From Ruminococcus sp. (lineage in GTDB: Bacteria; Bacillota; Clostridia; Oscillospirales; Ruminococcaceae): DNA of 49,890 nt. The notes beneath the pieces were generated by a model. That model did no database searches, had not been told where the DNA came from, and worked only from the letters and a program-made list of their open reading frames with translations. This document shows, piece by piece, positions 38,540 through 49,262 of this stretch. The translations under genes and the position numbers were made by a program. Each line of letters starts with the position of its first letter. The first letter of the stretch is position 1. The DNA is taken from positions 1 to 49,890 of the forward strand of contig SVNN01000002.1 of assembly GCA_015066905.1 (NCBI GenBank). The letters are read 5' to 3'.

Positions 38540-39820
38540 TTATTTTCTTGGCAGCAGCGCCTTGGCGAGCTGATTGGTTTCCGCGAGTTTATGTCCTGCG
38601 GGGCAGACGAAGGTACAGGAGCCGCAGTTCATACAAAGACCGAGCTTAAATTTCTGCAGCGCTTCGACATTCTTGGTTTTGTATGCTTTTTCAAGTTCGG
38701 TCGGCATCAGCCGCAGCGGACAGGCACGCATACATCTTCCGCAGCGGATGCAGGCGGTTTCTTCCACCTCGGTGATATGCTCAAATGCTAAGATTGCATT
38801 ATTCGGCTTGCAGATCGGTGTGTCTGGTGTGTACAGACACATGCCCATCATCGGGCCGCCGCTGATGAGTTTTTTGACGCGGTCTGTGTCGCATTTTGCA
38901 AATTCCAGCGCTTCCGCCACCGAAGTGCCGATCGGGACGATCAGGTTGCACGGGTTCTTGATTGTATCTCCGTCTATGGTCAGGCGGCGCTCTGTGAGCG
39001 GCATACCGGTCTGCGCATAGCGGTAGATGAAGGCAACGGTGGATACGTTCATGACAATCACGCCGACATCAGAAGGAAGCTGTCCTTCCTTGACAATACG
39101 TCCTGTGGTGTTGTAGATCATCACCTTTTCTGCACCCTGCGGATAGGTGGTCGGAAGCGGTGCGATGTCAATTTCGGGATACTGATCCGCCATCTGAACC
39201 AGTACCTTGACAGCCTCAGGTTTATTATTCTCGATTCCGATCTTTGCTTTCGGAATATCCAGATGCTGCATCAGCAGCTTGATTCCGTTTATGATATCCT
39301 CAGGCGATTCTACCATCTGGCGGTAGTCGGAGGTAATATACGGCTCGCACTCCGCTCCGTTGATCAGGAGTGTGTCGATTTTCGTTTTGGGATTCAGCTT
39401 GATGTGCGTCGGGAATCCTGCACCGCCGAGACCGACAACGCCGCTTTCGCGCACTGCTTTCGCAAGACTCTCGCGGTCTGTGATAACCGGCGGCTTGAGG
39501 TCGGGGCAGACGGTCTGTTTGCCGTCAGTTTCAATCTCGACCGCCTTGCAGGTCGCACCGTTTGCACCGAGATGATCGGTGATTGCGGTGACTGTACCTG
39601 ATACGCTTGCATGAACAGGAACGGAGAAAAATGCATCCGTATCTCCGATCTTCTGTCCGACGGTAACCGTATCTCCGACCTTGACGAGTGGAGTGCAGGG
39701 TGCGCCCATATTCATCAGCATCGGGATCTTGACGGTTTTCGGGAGGGGGATATGTACACATTCCTTGTGTTCCGTATCCTTCTTGTGGGGCAGGTGAACG
39801 CCGTGGAGTTTTTTGATCAT
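38540..39820 (-). CDS. rnfC: Rnf complex subunit C
   Basis: GVHLPHKKDTE, VGLGGAGFPTHIKL, INGAECEPYITSDYRQM, CIRCGRCMRACPLRLMP. Confidence 0.97.
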   Translation of the reverse strand: MIKKLHGVHLPHKKDTEHKECVHIPLPKTVKIPMLMNMGAPCTPLVKVGDTVTVGQKIGDTDAFFSVPVHASVSGTVTAITDHLGANGATCKAVEIETDGKQTVCPDLKPPVITDRESLAKAVRESGVVGLGGAGFPTHIKLNPKTKIDTLLINGAECEPYITSDYRQMVESPEDIINGIKLLMQHLDIPKAKIGIENNKPEAVKVLVQMADQYPEIDIAPLPTTYPQGAEKVMIYNTTGRIVKEGQLPSDVGVIVMNVSTVAFIYRYAQTGMPLTERRLTIDGDTIKNPCNLIVPIGTSVAEALEFAKCDTDRVKKLISGGPMMGMCLYTPDTPICKPNNAILAFEHITEVEETACIRCGRCMRACPLRLMPTELEKAYKTKNVEALQKFKLGLCMNCGSCTFVCPAGHKLAETNQLAKALLPRK

Positions 39821-40341
39821 GGTTCTTCCTTACCTTTCTTGCGTAATGTGCCGTTTTGCGCCGCCCGAAGACGGGGGAGCAGTGCGGCAAGACAGCCGCC
39901 TGTGACGCCGCCGGAAATGACAGCGGCAATCAGAAGGACGGGCAGATAATAAGTCAGATTGATATTTTGCAGCAGGAGAGCCGCGGCAATCAGCTGCGCG
40001 AGATTGTGTGCCGCTGCGCCGCTGATGCTTATTGTGAGCAGAGAACTGTTCAGCTTGTGACAAAACAGCATGACACCGAGTGCGAGCAAACCGCCGCTTG
40101 CAGATAGAATCCCCGCTGTGACGCCTCGCGTCAGAAAGACAAAGCCGGATTTTAATAGCGTCAAAAGCAGTGCGTCACGTGGATTGCGTTCTATCAGCGT
40201 ATACATTACGACAATGCTTGCAAGACCCGGTTTGACGCCAAGGGGGAGAGGAATCGGCAGCACCGATTCTATATAGGAGATTGCGCAGGCAAGCGCAAGC
40301 AGCAATCCGAGTGTTGTGATATCCTTTGCAGTCCGTTTCAT
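39817..40341 (-). CDS. Gx transporter family protein (HepS component I-like)
   Basis: LGLLLALACAISYIESVLPIPLPLGVKPGLASIVVMYTL. Confidence 0.88.
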   Translation of the reverse strand: MKRTAKDITTLGLLLALACAISYIESVLPIPLPLGVKPGLASIVVMYTLIERNPRDALLLTLLKSGFVFLTRGVTAGILSASGGLLALGVMLFCHKLNSSLLTISISGAAAHNLAQLIAAALLLQNINLTYYLPVLLIAAVISGGVTGGCLAALLPRLRAAQNGTLRKKGKEEP

Positions 40342-40706
40342 CCAATCACCACATCAGCACCGTCGGACGCGCCGACCAGTGTAATTATCATCGCGTGCGG
40401 CAGACAGACGATCATTTCGCCTGGCTTTGAGATCGCACCCATACGGACGCAGCGTTTGTCAGGGCAGTCCGATTCCAGAACGCAGACTGCATTCTCCCGG
40501 ATTTCGATCCGGATCCCGTCAGCATTCGCAAGGGTGATCGTCTGGGGTTCGCTGAGCGGATAGACTGCAACGACTTCGTTCCCGATGCTGATCTGCGCAG
40601 ATACAGGGGTATCGGACTGCGCACGCAAGAGCAGTACTGCAATACAGATCACGGGAAGCAGGAGCCACAACAGATCCTGTTTCCTTGCAAACGGTGTATG
40701 GTTCAT
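40338..40706 (-). CDS. NusG domain II-containing protein
   Basis: Single TM plus IEIRENAVCVLESDCPDKRCVRMGAISKPGEMIVCLPHAMII. Confidence 0.9.
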   Translation of the reverse strand: MNHTPFARKQDLLWLLLPVICIAVLLLRAQSDTPVSAQISIGNEVVAVYPLSEPQTITLANADGIRIEIRENAVCVLESDCPDKRCVRMGAISKPGEMIVCLPHAMIITLVGASDGADVVIG

Positions 40707-41677
40707 ACGGGAGCCTCCGTAAACTGCAGGCCATCGCTGATATACAGCGTGCCGTTCTGATCCGCAGCGACGATCTGATAATCCGCAGCCGTCAGGTGAG
40801 ACTGGATGGATTCTGTTCCCTCCAGAAAGATCAGCGTAGAGAGATAATCCGCCTTCAGTCCGTTGTCGGTGAATACTGTCACAGTTGTAAGATCAGACTG
40901 TACAGGATAGCCCGTTTGAAGATCAAGGATATGGCAGTATTCATTTCCGTCATCAGCTGTAAAGTAACGCTCATACCCGCCCGCGGTCGCGAGGAAGCAG
41001 GCAGGAACAGAAACTGTGCCAAGCGTTTTTGCAGCATCATCAGGCGACTGGATCTGTACTGTAAACAGGCTTTTGTCTGGTTTTTCGCCGAAAAGCAAAA
41101 CGGCGGAGTGCATCGAACAGATGCCGTAGGGTACATCCTCAGTCTGCCAGCGTTCATAGACAGCGTCAAGGGCATATCCTTTTGCAACACTGCCGAGATC
41201 TAAAGCAGCGCCGTTTTCCAGAGTGATCTGATCGCCCTGCAGACGGATCTGTGTATCATCTACGGTCTGTAATGCCGTGTGCAGTTCCTGTTCAGACGGA
41301 ACTGCAGGTGAGTCGGTAGAGATTCCCCACAGCTTGGTGACATTGCCGCAGGTGAGCGAAACGGCATCTCCGAATCGGTCTGACAGAGAAGCAGTCTGCG
41401 ACAGGATCTTAGCAAGCGCCGCGTCAGTAACCTGTCCGGTTTCATTCAGGGATGAAACCACGCTGTCAGCGCGGAAACTGTCGAGTGATCCGGACAGTGC
41501 GGTAATCGCTTCCTGTGCAGATTGTGCAGAGGAATCAGCGGGGAGTGTGATGGATACAGCGGTATCCATTGCGAAAAAAGTTGTCTGCTCCGTCGGAGCG
41601 GAATCTGTACAGGCCGTACAGAGCACAAGTGCGGACGCTGCGAGTGCAGGGATCGAAAATTTCATTCGGAAAAACAC
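40703..41677 (-). CDS. apbE: FAD:protein FMN transferase
   Basis: Lipobox-like LVLCTACTDS, TTFFAMDTAVSITL, LDLGSVAKGYALDAVYE, HILDLQTGYPVQSDLTTVTVF; GTG start with RBS. Confidence 0.94.
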   Translation of the reverse strand: MFFRMKFSIPALAASALVLCTACTDSAPTEQTTFFAMDTAVSITLPADSSAQSAQEAITALSGSLDSFRADSVVSSLNETGQVTDAALAKILSQTASLSDRFGDAVSLTCGNVTKLWGISTDSPAVPSEQELHTALQTVDDTQIRLQGDQITLENGAALDLGSVAKGYALDAVYERWQTEDVPYGICSMHSAVLLFGEKPDKSLFTVQIQSPDDAAKTLGTVSVPACFLATAGGYERYFTADDGNEYCHILDLQTGYPVQSDLTTVTVFTDNGLKADYLSTLIFLEGTESIQSHLTAADYQIVAADQNGTLYISDGLQFTEAPV

Positions 41678-41733
41678 AGATTTCCTCTTTTCTTATCAAG
41701 AAAAATGTGGTATAATATCATGTGGTTCTGTAA

Positions 41734-42429
41734 TTACCCGTCATGTCTTGTGCGGCTGATGCTGTCCTCACTGATTTTGATGAGGTTGAGCAGGGAAGCA
41801 GAATATTCTGCATAATCCTGCGAGAGTGTCGCTGTTGTGATATAGAGCGTTTCTGTATCTGTCACACAGTCGTGCGGACCGATTGCAATACCGGAGGATG
41901 CCGCTTTGATGTCAGCTTCGTTCATCGAGATGATTGCATTTGCACTGTCATTTGCAATTACCTTCGGAATTTTGAACAGCTTCTGGTCATTGCGCGGATT
42001 CGCGTTGTAGACAATACGGAACAGCTTGTAAACCGAGAGCATCAGATAGGAAGAAACCTCCTTGATCAGCGTAATGCTGTTTGCCTTCTGCGCGAGGGCA
42101 AAGAGCAGACTGATCGAGTTGTTGATGATTCTGCGGTTGAATGTAATGACTTCGGGGCTGGGCATTGCGTTGTTTCCGTCATCGTCAGGAATCTCGTCGA
42201 TTGTGATGGTCTTTCCCTCCGGCTCGGGAGAGCGTCCGAGAAGATAGTCACAGGAAACATTATAATAGTCTGCGATCTTTACAAGGAAATCAAGTCCGCA
42301 TTCACGGATGCCCTTTTCATAATGGGAGAGCAGTGCCTGTGAAATACCAAGGTCGGCAGCAGCCTGCTTCTGGCTGATTTTCCGCTCCTTGCGCTGTAAT
42401 GTAATAATTCTGGAAAAATCGGAGTTCAT
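41734..42429 (-). CDS. XRE-family transcriptional regulator
   Basis: HTH ISQKQAAADLGISQALLSHYEKGIRECGLDFLVKIADYYNVSCDYLLGR. Confidence 0.93.
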   Translation of the reverse strand: MNSDFSRIITLQRKERKISQKQAAADLGISQALLSHYEKGIRECGLDFLVKIADYYNVSCDYLLGRSPEPEGKTITIDEIPDDDGNNAMPSPEVITFNRRIINNSISLLFALAQKANSITLIKEVSSYLMLSVYKLFRIVYNANPRNDQKLFKIPKVIANDSANAIISMNEADIKAASSGIAIGPHDCVTDTETLYITTATLSQDYAEYSASLLNLIKISEDSISRTRHDG

Positions 42430-42633
42430 AGGATTTGTTCCGGCTCCTTTCTGTATCTATGAGCAATGTCAGTTTTATTGTATTCCTAATCATTATATAA
42501 CAAAGAGTATAATCTGTAAAGAGGAAATCCCATCTAAATTTTATATTGTTTTTTTGGTTCTTTTGTCAAATTGACCGCGCACTGTATAAATCACGCGGTT
42601 TCTGTTCATTTATTATATATGGAGGAGATCATC

Positions 42634-43263
42634 ATGACCGGCTATCATATCAGCTTTTTCCGTCACGGACTCACGGATGCAAACGAAAAGGGCATCTACA
42701 TCGGACGGACAGATTATCCGCTTTCGGAGCGCGGAAGAAGTGAGCTTGCCTCAAAGCTGGATACGTATGAATATCCCGTGACTGATCGGATATATTCCAG
42801 CCCGCTGATCCGCTGTACTGAGACTGCGGAGCTTCTGTTTCCAGACAGCACAGTGATTGCTGTGCCTGAACTGCAGGAGCTTGACTTTGGTGACTTCGAG
42901 GGAAAGACCGTAGACGAGCTGATCCAGCGTGAAGATTTCAAGGAATATCTGCGCGGCGGTGCGGCTGCCTGTCCGCCGAACGGAGAGAGTGTCGAACAGC
43001 TGAGTGCGCGTTCCTACCGCGCGATGCAGAAGATCATAGAAGAGATGATGCGTGACGACATTCACTGTGCTGCTGTTGTAACACACGCGGCGATCATCAC
43101 CAATCTGCTTGCAGGCTTTGGTCTGCCGAAGGTTCCGCCGAATGAGATCATCTGTGAGCCGGGTGAGGGATTTGAAATCCTGGTCACTGCACACCTGTGG
43201 CAGCGCTCCGATGCATTTGAGATCCTCGGCATGGTTCCTTACGAAAAACCGGAGACTACATAA
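42634..43263 (+). CDS. histidine phosphatase family protein
   Basis: FFRHGLTDANEKGIYIGRTDYPLSERGR phosphoglycerate-mutase-type active site; RBS ggagg; ATG 42634. Confidence 0.92.
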   Translation: MTGYHISFFRHGLTDANEKGIYIGRTDYPLSERGRSELASKLDTYEYPVTDRIYSSPLIRCTETAELLFPDSTVIAVPELQELDFGDFEGKTVDELIQREDFKEYLRGGAAACPPNGESVEQLSARSYRAMQKIIEEMMRDDIHCAAVVTHAAIITNLLAGFGLPKVPPNEIICEPGEGFEILVTAHLWQRSDAFEILGMVPYEKPETT

Positions 43264-43304
43264 CCGACCGATTCAAAAAATCTGCGGTCGGGGAGGTGGC
43301 TTAT

Positions 43305-44036
43305 ATGAAGATCAAAGATCTCCGGCGGCAGATTGCCAGACTGCTGCGCGGCCATTATGCCGAAGGTGCAGCCGTGTTATCTGTCTGTATGCCTGCATGG
43401 CTCTGTGCGCTGCTGATTGAACTCCTGCTTTGTAGTCTGCTTTATCGCATCGCTGTTCCTTACACACTGATCCAGACGGTGATGCCTGTGCTGCGCTATA
43501 CAATCTGCACATTGCTGATGACGCCGTTTCTGCTCGGCGCACTCTGGTGGCTGGTGCAGACGGCAAACGGCGAGGCGAATCCGCCCGGAACTGTCCGTAT
43601 GATTTATCGGAGTCGTCGGCTGATGCGGCGCGGCGGTAAACTGCTTGTTACACTGGCACTGATCGCGGCACTCACAGTGATTCCGGTCATCTGTGCGCTG
43701 TACGGCGGCTGTACGCTGATGCGGCGCGCTCTGACTGCCCAGCAGGATGGTGTTCTGCTATTTGCGGCAGCGCAGATGTTCGCACTTGCGGTTGCGGCGG
43801 CGTTGTGGCGGTACTGGCTGCTGCTGGGGATCTATCCGGCTGCGTTTCTGTTTATGGATGCACCCTTGCAGCGCGTCGGATGGCTGCTTTCTGATTCATT
43901 CCGTCTGATGGATGGGAGACGCAGTCAGCTGCTGAGGATTCTGCTGTTTGAAATCTTCCGGCCACGGTTGTTTCTGGTGACGCGGCTTGGAGTGACAACA
44001 GCGTTTTTTCTGAAAACAGCGGCATCTGAAAAATAA
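43305..44036 (+). CDS. multi-TM membrane protein, unknown function
   Basis: Hydrophobic ORF after GGGAGG RBS, ATG 43305. Confidence 0.75.
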   Translation: MKIKDLRRQIARLLRGHYAEGAAVLSVCMPAWLCALLIELLLCSLLYRIAVPYTLIQTVMPVLRYTICTLLMTPFLLGALWWLVQTANGEANPPGTVRMIYRSRRLMRRGGKLLVTLALIAALTVIPVICALYGGCTLMRRALTAQQDGVLLFAAAQMFALAVAAALWRYWLLLGIYPAAFLFMDAPLQRVGWLLSDSFRLMDGRRSQLLRILLFEIFRPRLFLVTRLGVTTAFFLKTAASEK

Positions 44037-44090
44037 ATATAAAGATATTATCAATTCATGAAAAATTTACAAAATAATTTTTCAAACCCC

Positions 44091-44119
44091 TTGCAATACG
44101 GGGTTGCGTATGCTATAAT
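44091..44119 (+). promoter_or_regulatory. S10 operon promoter (extended -10)
   Basis: TTGCAA-17 bp-TATAAT with TGC before the -10. Confidence 0.88.
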
Positions 44120-44305
44120 ATACGAGCGTGATTGCAACAGATATGCGATGAAGCGGAAGGTTGCTGACGGTATGTCAGGTAATTTCCGTGGAGTATGTCC
44201 GATTTAAAACCGGGCGAAACGAGATACCGAACACAGTATGTGCTTTTTGCTAGCTTGCGTATGCGAGAAGTATGCCCACACTGTGTCCAGATGTCGAGGA
44301 AATGT

Positions 44306-44337
44306 CCGGAAAACGATTGCGGTTTTCCGGTTTTTTT
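44306..44337 (+). terminator. intrinsic terminator/attenuator in S10 operon leader
   Basis: CCGGAAAAC-gattgc-GGTTTTCCGGTTTTTTT, between promoter and rpsJ. Confidence 0.9.
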
Positions 44338-44442
44338 ATGCGATATCCGCGATACACACGGGAACGTGGAACGAGATCTCACGGGATGTTTCCCATCCCG
44401 CCCCCAATCATGCTGTTAAAGTATTAAGGAGGCGAAACAGAA

Positions 44443-44760
44443 ATGTCAGCAGTCAACGAGAAGATCAGAATCAAGGTTAAGGGCTATGAGCACGCTACCG
44501 TTGATGCAGCAGCAGCAAAAATTGTTGAGGCAGCAAAGCGCAGCGGTGCAAGAGTTTCCGGCCCGATTCCGCTCCCGACCGACAAAGAGGTCGTGACGAT
44601 TCTCCGTGCAGTCCACAAGTACAAGGATAGCCGTGAGCAGTTTGAACAGAGAACGCACAAGCGTTTGATCGACGTAATCAGACCGACTCAGGAAACTACT
44701 AAGGCACTGCAGAAGCTCGAGATCCCCGCAGGCGTTGAGATCGTAATGGTTCTCAAGTAA
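44443..44760 (+). CDS. rpsJ: 30S ribosomal protein S10
   Basis: S10 sequence; operon order. Confidence 0.98.
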   Translation: MSAVNEKIRIKVKGYEHATVDAAAAKIVEAAKRSGARVSGPIPLPTDKEVVTILRAVHKYKDSREQFEQRTHKRLIDVIRPTQETTKALQKLEIPAGVEIVMVLK

Positions 44761-44863
44761 GCGTCCTGCAAACGCCACTGGATTCAAGTGGTGCATGATG
44801 ACGAAAACCCGCGTCATCGGTCATGTTGGCTCTGCCAACCAATAACCTTAAGGAGGAAAACAA

Positions 44864-45499
44864 ATGCAGAAAGCTATCATCGGTAAGAAAATCGGTATGA
44901 CTCAGATTTTCGACCAGGAAGCAGGTAAGGTAATTCCGGTTACCGTAGTTGAAGCCGGTCCTTGCGTAGTCGTACAGAAGAAGACTGTTGAGAACGACGG
45001 TTATGCCGCTCTTCAGGTAGGCTTCGACGACAAGAAGGCACAGGCTATGAACAAGCCCGCAAAGGGACATTTCGACAAGGCTGGCGTTGGTTACAAGCGC
45101 GTTCTGAAGGAATTCAGACTCGACGACTGTGACGCTCTCAACGTTGGCGATTTACTCAAGGCTGATACCTTTACCGTCGGCGATATGGTTGACGTAAGCG
45201 GCACCAGCAAGGGTAAGGGCTTTACCGGTCCGATCAAGCGTTACAATCAGCACAGACTCAAGGAAACTCACGGTACTGGTCCTGTGCACAGACAGGCTGG
45301 TTCTATGGGCGCATGCTCCTCTCCGTCCCGTATCTACAAGGGCAAGGGCCTTGCAGGTCACATGGGTGCAGAGCAGGTAACTGTTCAGAACCTTGAAGTT
45401 GTCAAGATTGACGTTGAAAATAATCTGATTGCACTCAAGGGTGCAGTTCCCGGCCCTAAGGGCGGCGTTGTTTGCATCGTCAACAGCGTAAAGGCGTAA
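44864..45499 (+). CDS. rplC: 50S ribosomal protein L3
   Basis: [16 protein letters not shown]. Confidence 0.98.
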   Translation: MQKAIIGKKIGMTQIFDQEAGKVIPVTVVEAGPCVVVQKKTVENDGYAALQVGFDDKKAQAMNKPAKGHFDKAGVGYKRVLKEFRLDDCDALNVGDLLKADTFTVGDMVDVSGTSKGKGFTGPIKRYNQHRLKETHGTGPVHRQAGSMGACSSPSRIYKGKGLAGHMGAEQVTVQNLEVVKIDVENNLIALKGAVPGPKGGVVCIVNSVKA

Positions 45500-45516
45500 G
45501 GAAGGAGGAAGCGTAA

Positions 45517-46140
45517 ATGGCTAAGGTTTCAGTATTTGACATGACAGGCAACCAGGTTTCGGAGACTGAGCTTTCCGATGCTGTGTTCGGCATTACTCCT
45601 AACGAAGCGGTTATGCACGCTATGGTTGTAAACTACCTTGCAAATCAGCGTCAGGGCACACAGTCCACTCTGACCCGTACAGAAGTACGCGGCGGCGGCA
45701 GAAAGCCCTGGAGACAGAAGGGTACAGGCCACGCAAGACAGGGTTCCATCCGCGCACCTCAGTGGTATCATGGCGGTGTTGCTCTCGGTCCGAAGCCCAG
45801 AGATTACAGACTTTCTATCAACAAGAAGGTAAGAAGACTTGCAATGAAGTCCGCGCTTTCCACTAAGGTTCTCGACAACAACATCATTGTTCTCGATTCC
45901 CTGACCATGGATACCTTCAAGACCAAGACCATCGTTGCAATGCTCAAGGCACTCAACGTAGATGGCAAGGCTCTGATCGTTACAGCTGAGGCTGATCAGA
46001 AGGTAATCAAGAGCGCTGCAAATATTCCCGGCATCAAGACTGCTGCCGTAAACACTCTGAATGTTTATGACATTCTCAACTATGACAAGTTCATCGTAGT
46101 GAAGTCTGCGGTGGGTATGCTTGAGGAGGTGTACGCATAA
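45517..46140 (+). CDS. rplD: 50S ribosomal protein L4
   Basis: [31 protein letters not shown]. Confidence 0.98.
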   Translation: MAKVSVFDMTGNQVSETELSDAVFGITPNEAVMHAMVVNYLANQRQGTQSTLTRTEVRGGGRKPWRQKGTGHARQGSIRAPQWYHGGVALGPKPRDYRLSINKKVRRLAMKSALSTKVLDNNIIVLDSLTMDTFKTKTIVAMLKALNVDGKALIVTAEADQKVIKSAANIPGIKTAAVNTLNVYDILNYDKFIVVKSAVGMLEEVYA

Positions 46141-46463
46141 TGAAAGCTGCACAGGATATCGTTCTGAAGCCGGTTATCACCGAGAAGAGCATGGATCTTC
46201 TCCCTGACGGAAAGTACACCTTTAAGGTAGCCAAGGACGCAAACAAGCTTGAGATCAAGCAGGCTGTTGAAACCCTGTTCGGTGTTGAAGTCCTCAAGGT
46301 GAACACCGTGAACTGCCGCGGCCGTCAGAAGCGCGTTGGCAGATTTGTCGGTTCTACCGCAAGCTGGAAGAAGGCAATCGTTACCGTGAACCCGAATCCG
46401 ACTGCTGGTAAGGACGGCAAGAAGCGCAAGGGCACCATCGAGTTCTTCGAGGGTATGTATTAA
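46140..46463 (+). CDS. rplW: 50S ribosomal protein L23
   Basis: [14 protein letters not shown]23 fold, operon order. Confidence 0.98.
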   Translation: MKAAQDIVLKPVITEKSMDLLPDGKYTFKVAKDANKLEIKQAVETLFGVEVLKVNTVNCRGRQKRVGRFVGSTASWKKAIVTVNPNPTAGKDGKKRKGTIEFFEGMY

Positions 46464-46535
46464 TCCAAACCCCGCGCTGCGTTATGGGAGGAATGCTCCC
46501 GCGAATTGCATTATAATAAGGAGTGAAACACGAAC

Positions 46536-47369
46536 ATGGCAATTAAGACCTATAAACCGACAACCCCGTCCCGCCGTCATATGACCGTAACGGACTATTC
46601 TCAGTTGTCGAAGGTTGCTCCGGAGAAGAGCCTGCTTGAGCCGCTCAAGAAGACTTCCGGACGTAACAGCTATGGACGCATCACCGTTCGTCACAAGGGC
46701 GGCGGCGTCAGAAGAAAGTACCGTATCATCGACTTCAAGCGTAACAAGGTTGATATGAACGCAACCGTTCTTACTCTGGAGTACGATCCGAACCGTTCCG
46801 CATTCATCGCTCTCGTACAGTACGAGGACGGCGAAAAGAGATACATCCTCGCTGCAAACGGCCTGAAGGTTGGCGACACTGTTCGTTCCGGCGCTGATGC
46901 AGACATCAAGCCGAGCAACTGCCTGCCGCTGCAGAACATCCCGGTTGGTACCTTCATCCACAACATCGAGCTTTACCCCGGCAAGGGCGGCCAGCTGGTT
47001 CGTTCCGCTGGTAACATGGCTCAGCTGATGGGTAAGGAAGACAATTACGCTCTGATCCGTCTCCCTTCGGGCGAGATGAGAAAAGTTCCGATTATTGCAA
47101 AGGCTTCCATCGGTCAGGTTTCCAACATTGACCACGAGAACGTACACCTCGGTAAGGCTGGTCGTGTCCGTCACATGGGCATCCGTCCGACCGTACGTGG
47201 TTCCGTAATGAACCCCTGCGATCACCCGCACGGTGGTGGTGAGGGCAAGTCCCCGATCGGTCGTCCCGGTCCTGTTACACCTTGGGGCAAGCCCGCACTT
47301 GGTTACAAGACTCGTAAGAAGCACAACCGTTCTGACAAGTTCATCGTAAAGAGAAGAAACGGGAAGTAA
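46536..47369 (+). CDS. rplB: 50S ribosomal protein L2
   Basis: [35 protein letters not shown]. Confidence 0.98.
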   Translation: MAIKTYKPTTPSRRHMTVTDYSQLSKVAPEKSLLEPLKKTSGRNSYGRITVRHKGGGVRRKYRIIDFKRNKVDMNATVLTLEYDPNRSAFIALVQYEDGEKRYILAANGLKVGDTVRSGADADIKPSNCLPLQNIPVGTFIHNIELYPGKGGQLVRSAGNMAQLMGKEDNYALIRLPSGEMRKVPIIAKASIGQVSNIDHENVHLGKAGRVRHMGIRPTVRGSVMNPCDHPHGGGEGKSPIGRPGPVTPWGKPALGYKTRKKHNRSDKFIVKRRNGK

Positions 47370-47390
47370 TCGGAAAGGAGGAACTGATTC

Positions 47391-47675
47391 ATGAGCAGAA
47401 GTATCAAGAAGGGACCTTACGTCCAAGAGGTCCTGCTGAAGAGAGTTATGGCAATGAACGAAGCAGGCGAAAAGAAGGTTTTGAAGACCTGGAGCCGTTC
47501 TTCCACGATTTTCCCGGATTTCGTCGGTCACACATTCGCTGTGCATGACGGTCGTAAGCACGTTCCGGTATATGTAACTGAGGACATGGTAGGTCACAAG
47601 CTGGGCGAATTTGCTCCGACCAGAACCTACAAGGGTCATGCCGGCTCTAAGACATCTAACAACGGAAAGAAATAG
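47391..47675 (+). CDS. rpsS: 30S ribosomal protein S19
   Basis: [27 protein letters not shown]. Confidence 0.98.
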   Translation: MSRSIKKGPYVQEVLLKRVMAMNEAGEKKVLKTWSRSSTIFPDFVGHTFAVHDGRKHVPVYVTEDMVGHKLGEFAPTRTYKGHAGSKTSNNGKK

Positions 47676-47692
47676 CGGAAGGAGGAATTCAA

Positions 47693-48028
47693 ATGGAAGC
47701 TAGAGCATATTTAAGAAATGCCCGCATTGCGCCTAGAAAGGTGCAGATCGTTCTGGATCTGATCCGGAACAAGCCTGTGGATGTTGCATTGGCTACACTT
47801 GAATTGACACCGAAGGCTGCAAGTCCGATGGTGGCAAAGCTGCTGAAGTCCGCTATGGCAAACGCTGAGAACAATCACAACATGAACAAGGACAGCCTTT
47901 ATGTGTCCGAGTGCTTTGTCTGCCCGGGTCCGACATTGAAGAGAATCATGCCGAGAGCACAGGGAAGAGCCTTCAGAATCATGAAGCGTACATCGCACAT
48001 CACTCTTGTTGTAAAAGAAAATGACTAA
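47693..48028 (+). CDS. rplV: 50S ribosomal protein L22
   Basis: [37 protein letters not shown]. Confidence 0.98.
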   Translation: MEARAYLRNARIAPRKVQIVLDLIRNKPVDVALATLELTPKAASPMVAKLLKSAMANAENNHNMNKDSLYVSECFVCPGPTLKRIMPRAQGRAFRIMKRTSHITLVVKEND

Positions 48029-48045
48029 TCCCAAGGAGGTTTATT

Positions 48046-48834
48046 ATGGGCCAGAAAGTTAATCCGCACGGTCTCCGTGTCGGCGTAATTCAGGATTGGG
48101 ATTCTCGCTGGTTTGCAAGCAAGGCAGATTTCGGCGATACACTTGTCGAGGACTACAACGTTCGTAACTACATCAAGAAGAGCCTGTATGCTGCAGGTGT
48201 TCCGAGAATCGAGATCGAGCGTTTCGCCGATAAGGTTAGAATCAACATCCACTGTGCAAAGCCCGGTATCGTAATTGGCCGCGGCGGCGCAGAGATTGAG
48301 AAGCTTCGCGTAAAGCTGGAAGCTATGATGAAGAAGCAGGTTGCTCTCAACATCGTTGAAGTAAAGCAGCCCGATATGAGCGCACAGCTCGTAGCTGAGA
48401 AGATTGCACTTGACCTCGAGAACCGTGTGGCGTTCCGTCGTGCTATGAAGCAGTCCATCGGCCGTTCCATGCGTCTTGGCGCAAAGGGAATCAAGGTTCG
48501 CGTTTCCGGTCGTCTTGCCGGTGCGGAAATCGCAAGAAGCGAGACTTACCACGAGGGAACCATCCCGCTCCAGACCATCCGTGCTGATATCGACTACGGC
48601 ACCGCTGAGGCTCACACCACTTACGGCCGTCTGGGCGTAAAGGTTTGGATCTACAAGGGTGAAGTTCTCAAGGGCGACGCCGCAAAGGCTGCCGCTGAGA
48701 AGGCAAAATATGAGAAGAAGAACGACGTAAGACCTGAGAGAAAGCGTCGTGACGATAACCGCGGTCGTGATAACCGTCGTGATAATCGTAACTTCAGATC
48801 TCGCGATTCCAGAAGAGAAGGAGGGAACCAGTAA
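48046..48834 (+). CDS. rpsC: 30S ribosomal protein S3, Arg-rich C-terminal extension
   Basis: [24 protein letters not shown]; basic tail [26 protein letters not shown]. Confidence 0.98.
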   Translation: MGQKVNPHGLRVGVIQDWDSRWFASKADFGDTLVEDYNVRNYIKKSLYAAGVPRIEIERFADKVRINIHCAKPGIVIGRGGAEIEKLRVKLEAMMKKQVALNIVEVKQPDMSAQLVAEKIALDLENRVAFRRAMKQSIGRSMRLGAKGIKVRVSGRLAGAEIARSETYHEGTIPLQTIRADIDYGTAEAHTTYGRLGVKVWIYKGEVLKGDAAKAAAEKAKYEKKNDVRPERKRRDDNRGRDNRRDNRNFRSRDSRREGGNQ

Positions 48835-49262
48835 TGCTGCTGCCGAAGAGAGTGAAGTACCGTCGTGTACACAGAGGTCGTATGACCGGTAAGGCATACA
48901 GAGGTAACAAGGTTTCCCACGGCGATTTTGGTCTGCAGGCACTTGAACCGGCTTGGATCACTTCCAACCAGATCGAGTCTGCCCGTATCGCTATGACCCG
49001 TTACATCAAGCGTGGCGGTCAGGTTTGGATCAAGATTTTCCCGGATAAGCCTGTAACCAAGAAGGCTGCCGGCACTCGAATGGGTTCCGGTAAGGGTGCT
49101 CCTGAATACTGGGTAGCTGTTGTGAAGCCGGGCAGAGTAATGTTCGAAATCGCAGGCGTACCGGAGGAGACCGCTAGAGAGGCTATGCGTCTCGCAATGC
49201 ACAAGCTGCCGATCAAGTGCAAGTTTGTGACTAAGGAAGAGCAAGGAGGGGAGTCCGCATGA
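48834..49262 (+). CDS. rplP: 50S ribosomal protein L16
   Basis: [21 protein letters not shown]. Confidence 0.98.
   Translation: MLLPKRVKYRRVHRGRMTGKAYRGNKVSHGDFGLQALEPAWITSNQIESARIAMTRYIKRGGQVWIKIFPDKPVTKKAAGTRMGSGKGAPEYWVAVVKPGRVMFEIAGVPEETAREAMRLAMHKLPIKCKFVTKEEQGGESA

Noticed and set aside
46464-46535. TATAAT-like sequence (ttgcattataat) before rplB as an internal promoter
   Set aside because: No -35 at suitable spacing; adjacent to an RBS in an AT-rich spacer, so likely chance.
46482-47639. 385-aa minus-strand ORF over rplB and rpsS
   Set aside because: Shadow of highly codon-biased ribosomal protein genes.
48025-48942. 305-aa minus-strand ORF over rpsC/rplP
   Set aside because: Antisense shadow of ribosomal genes.
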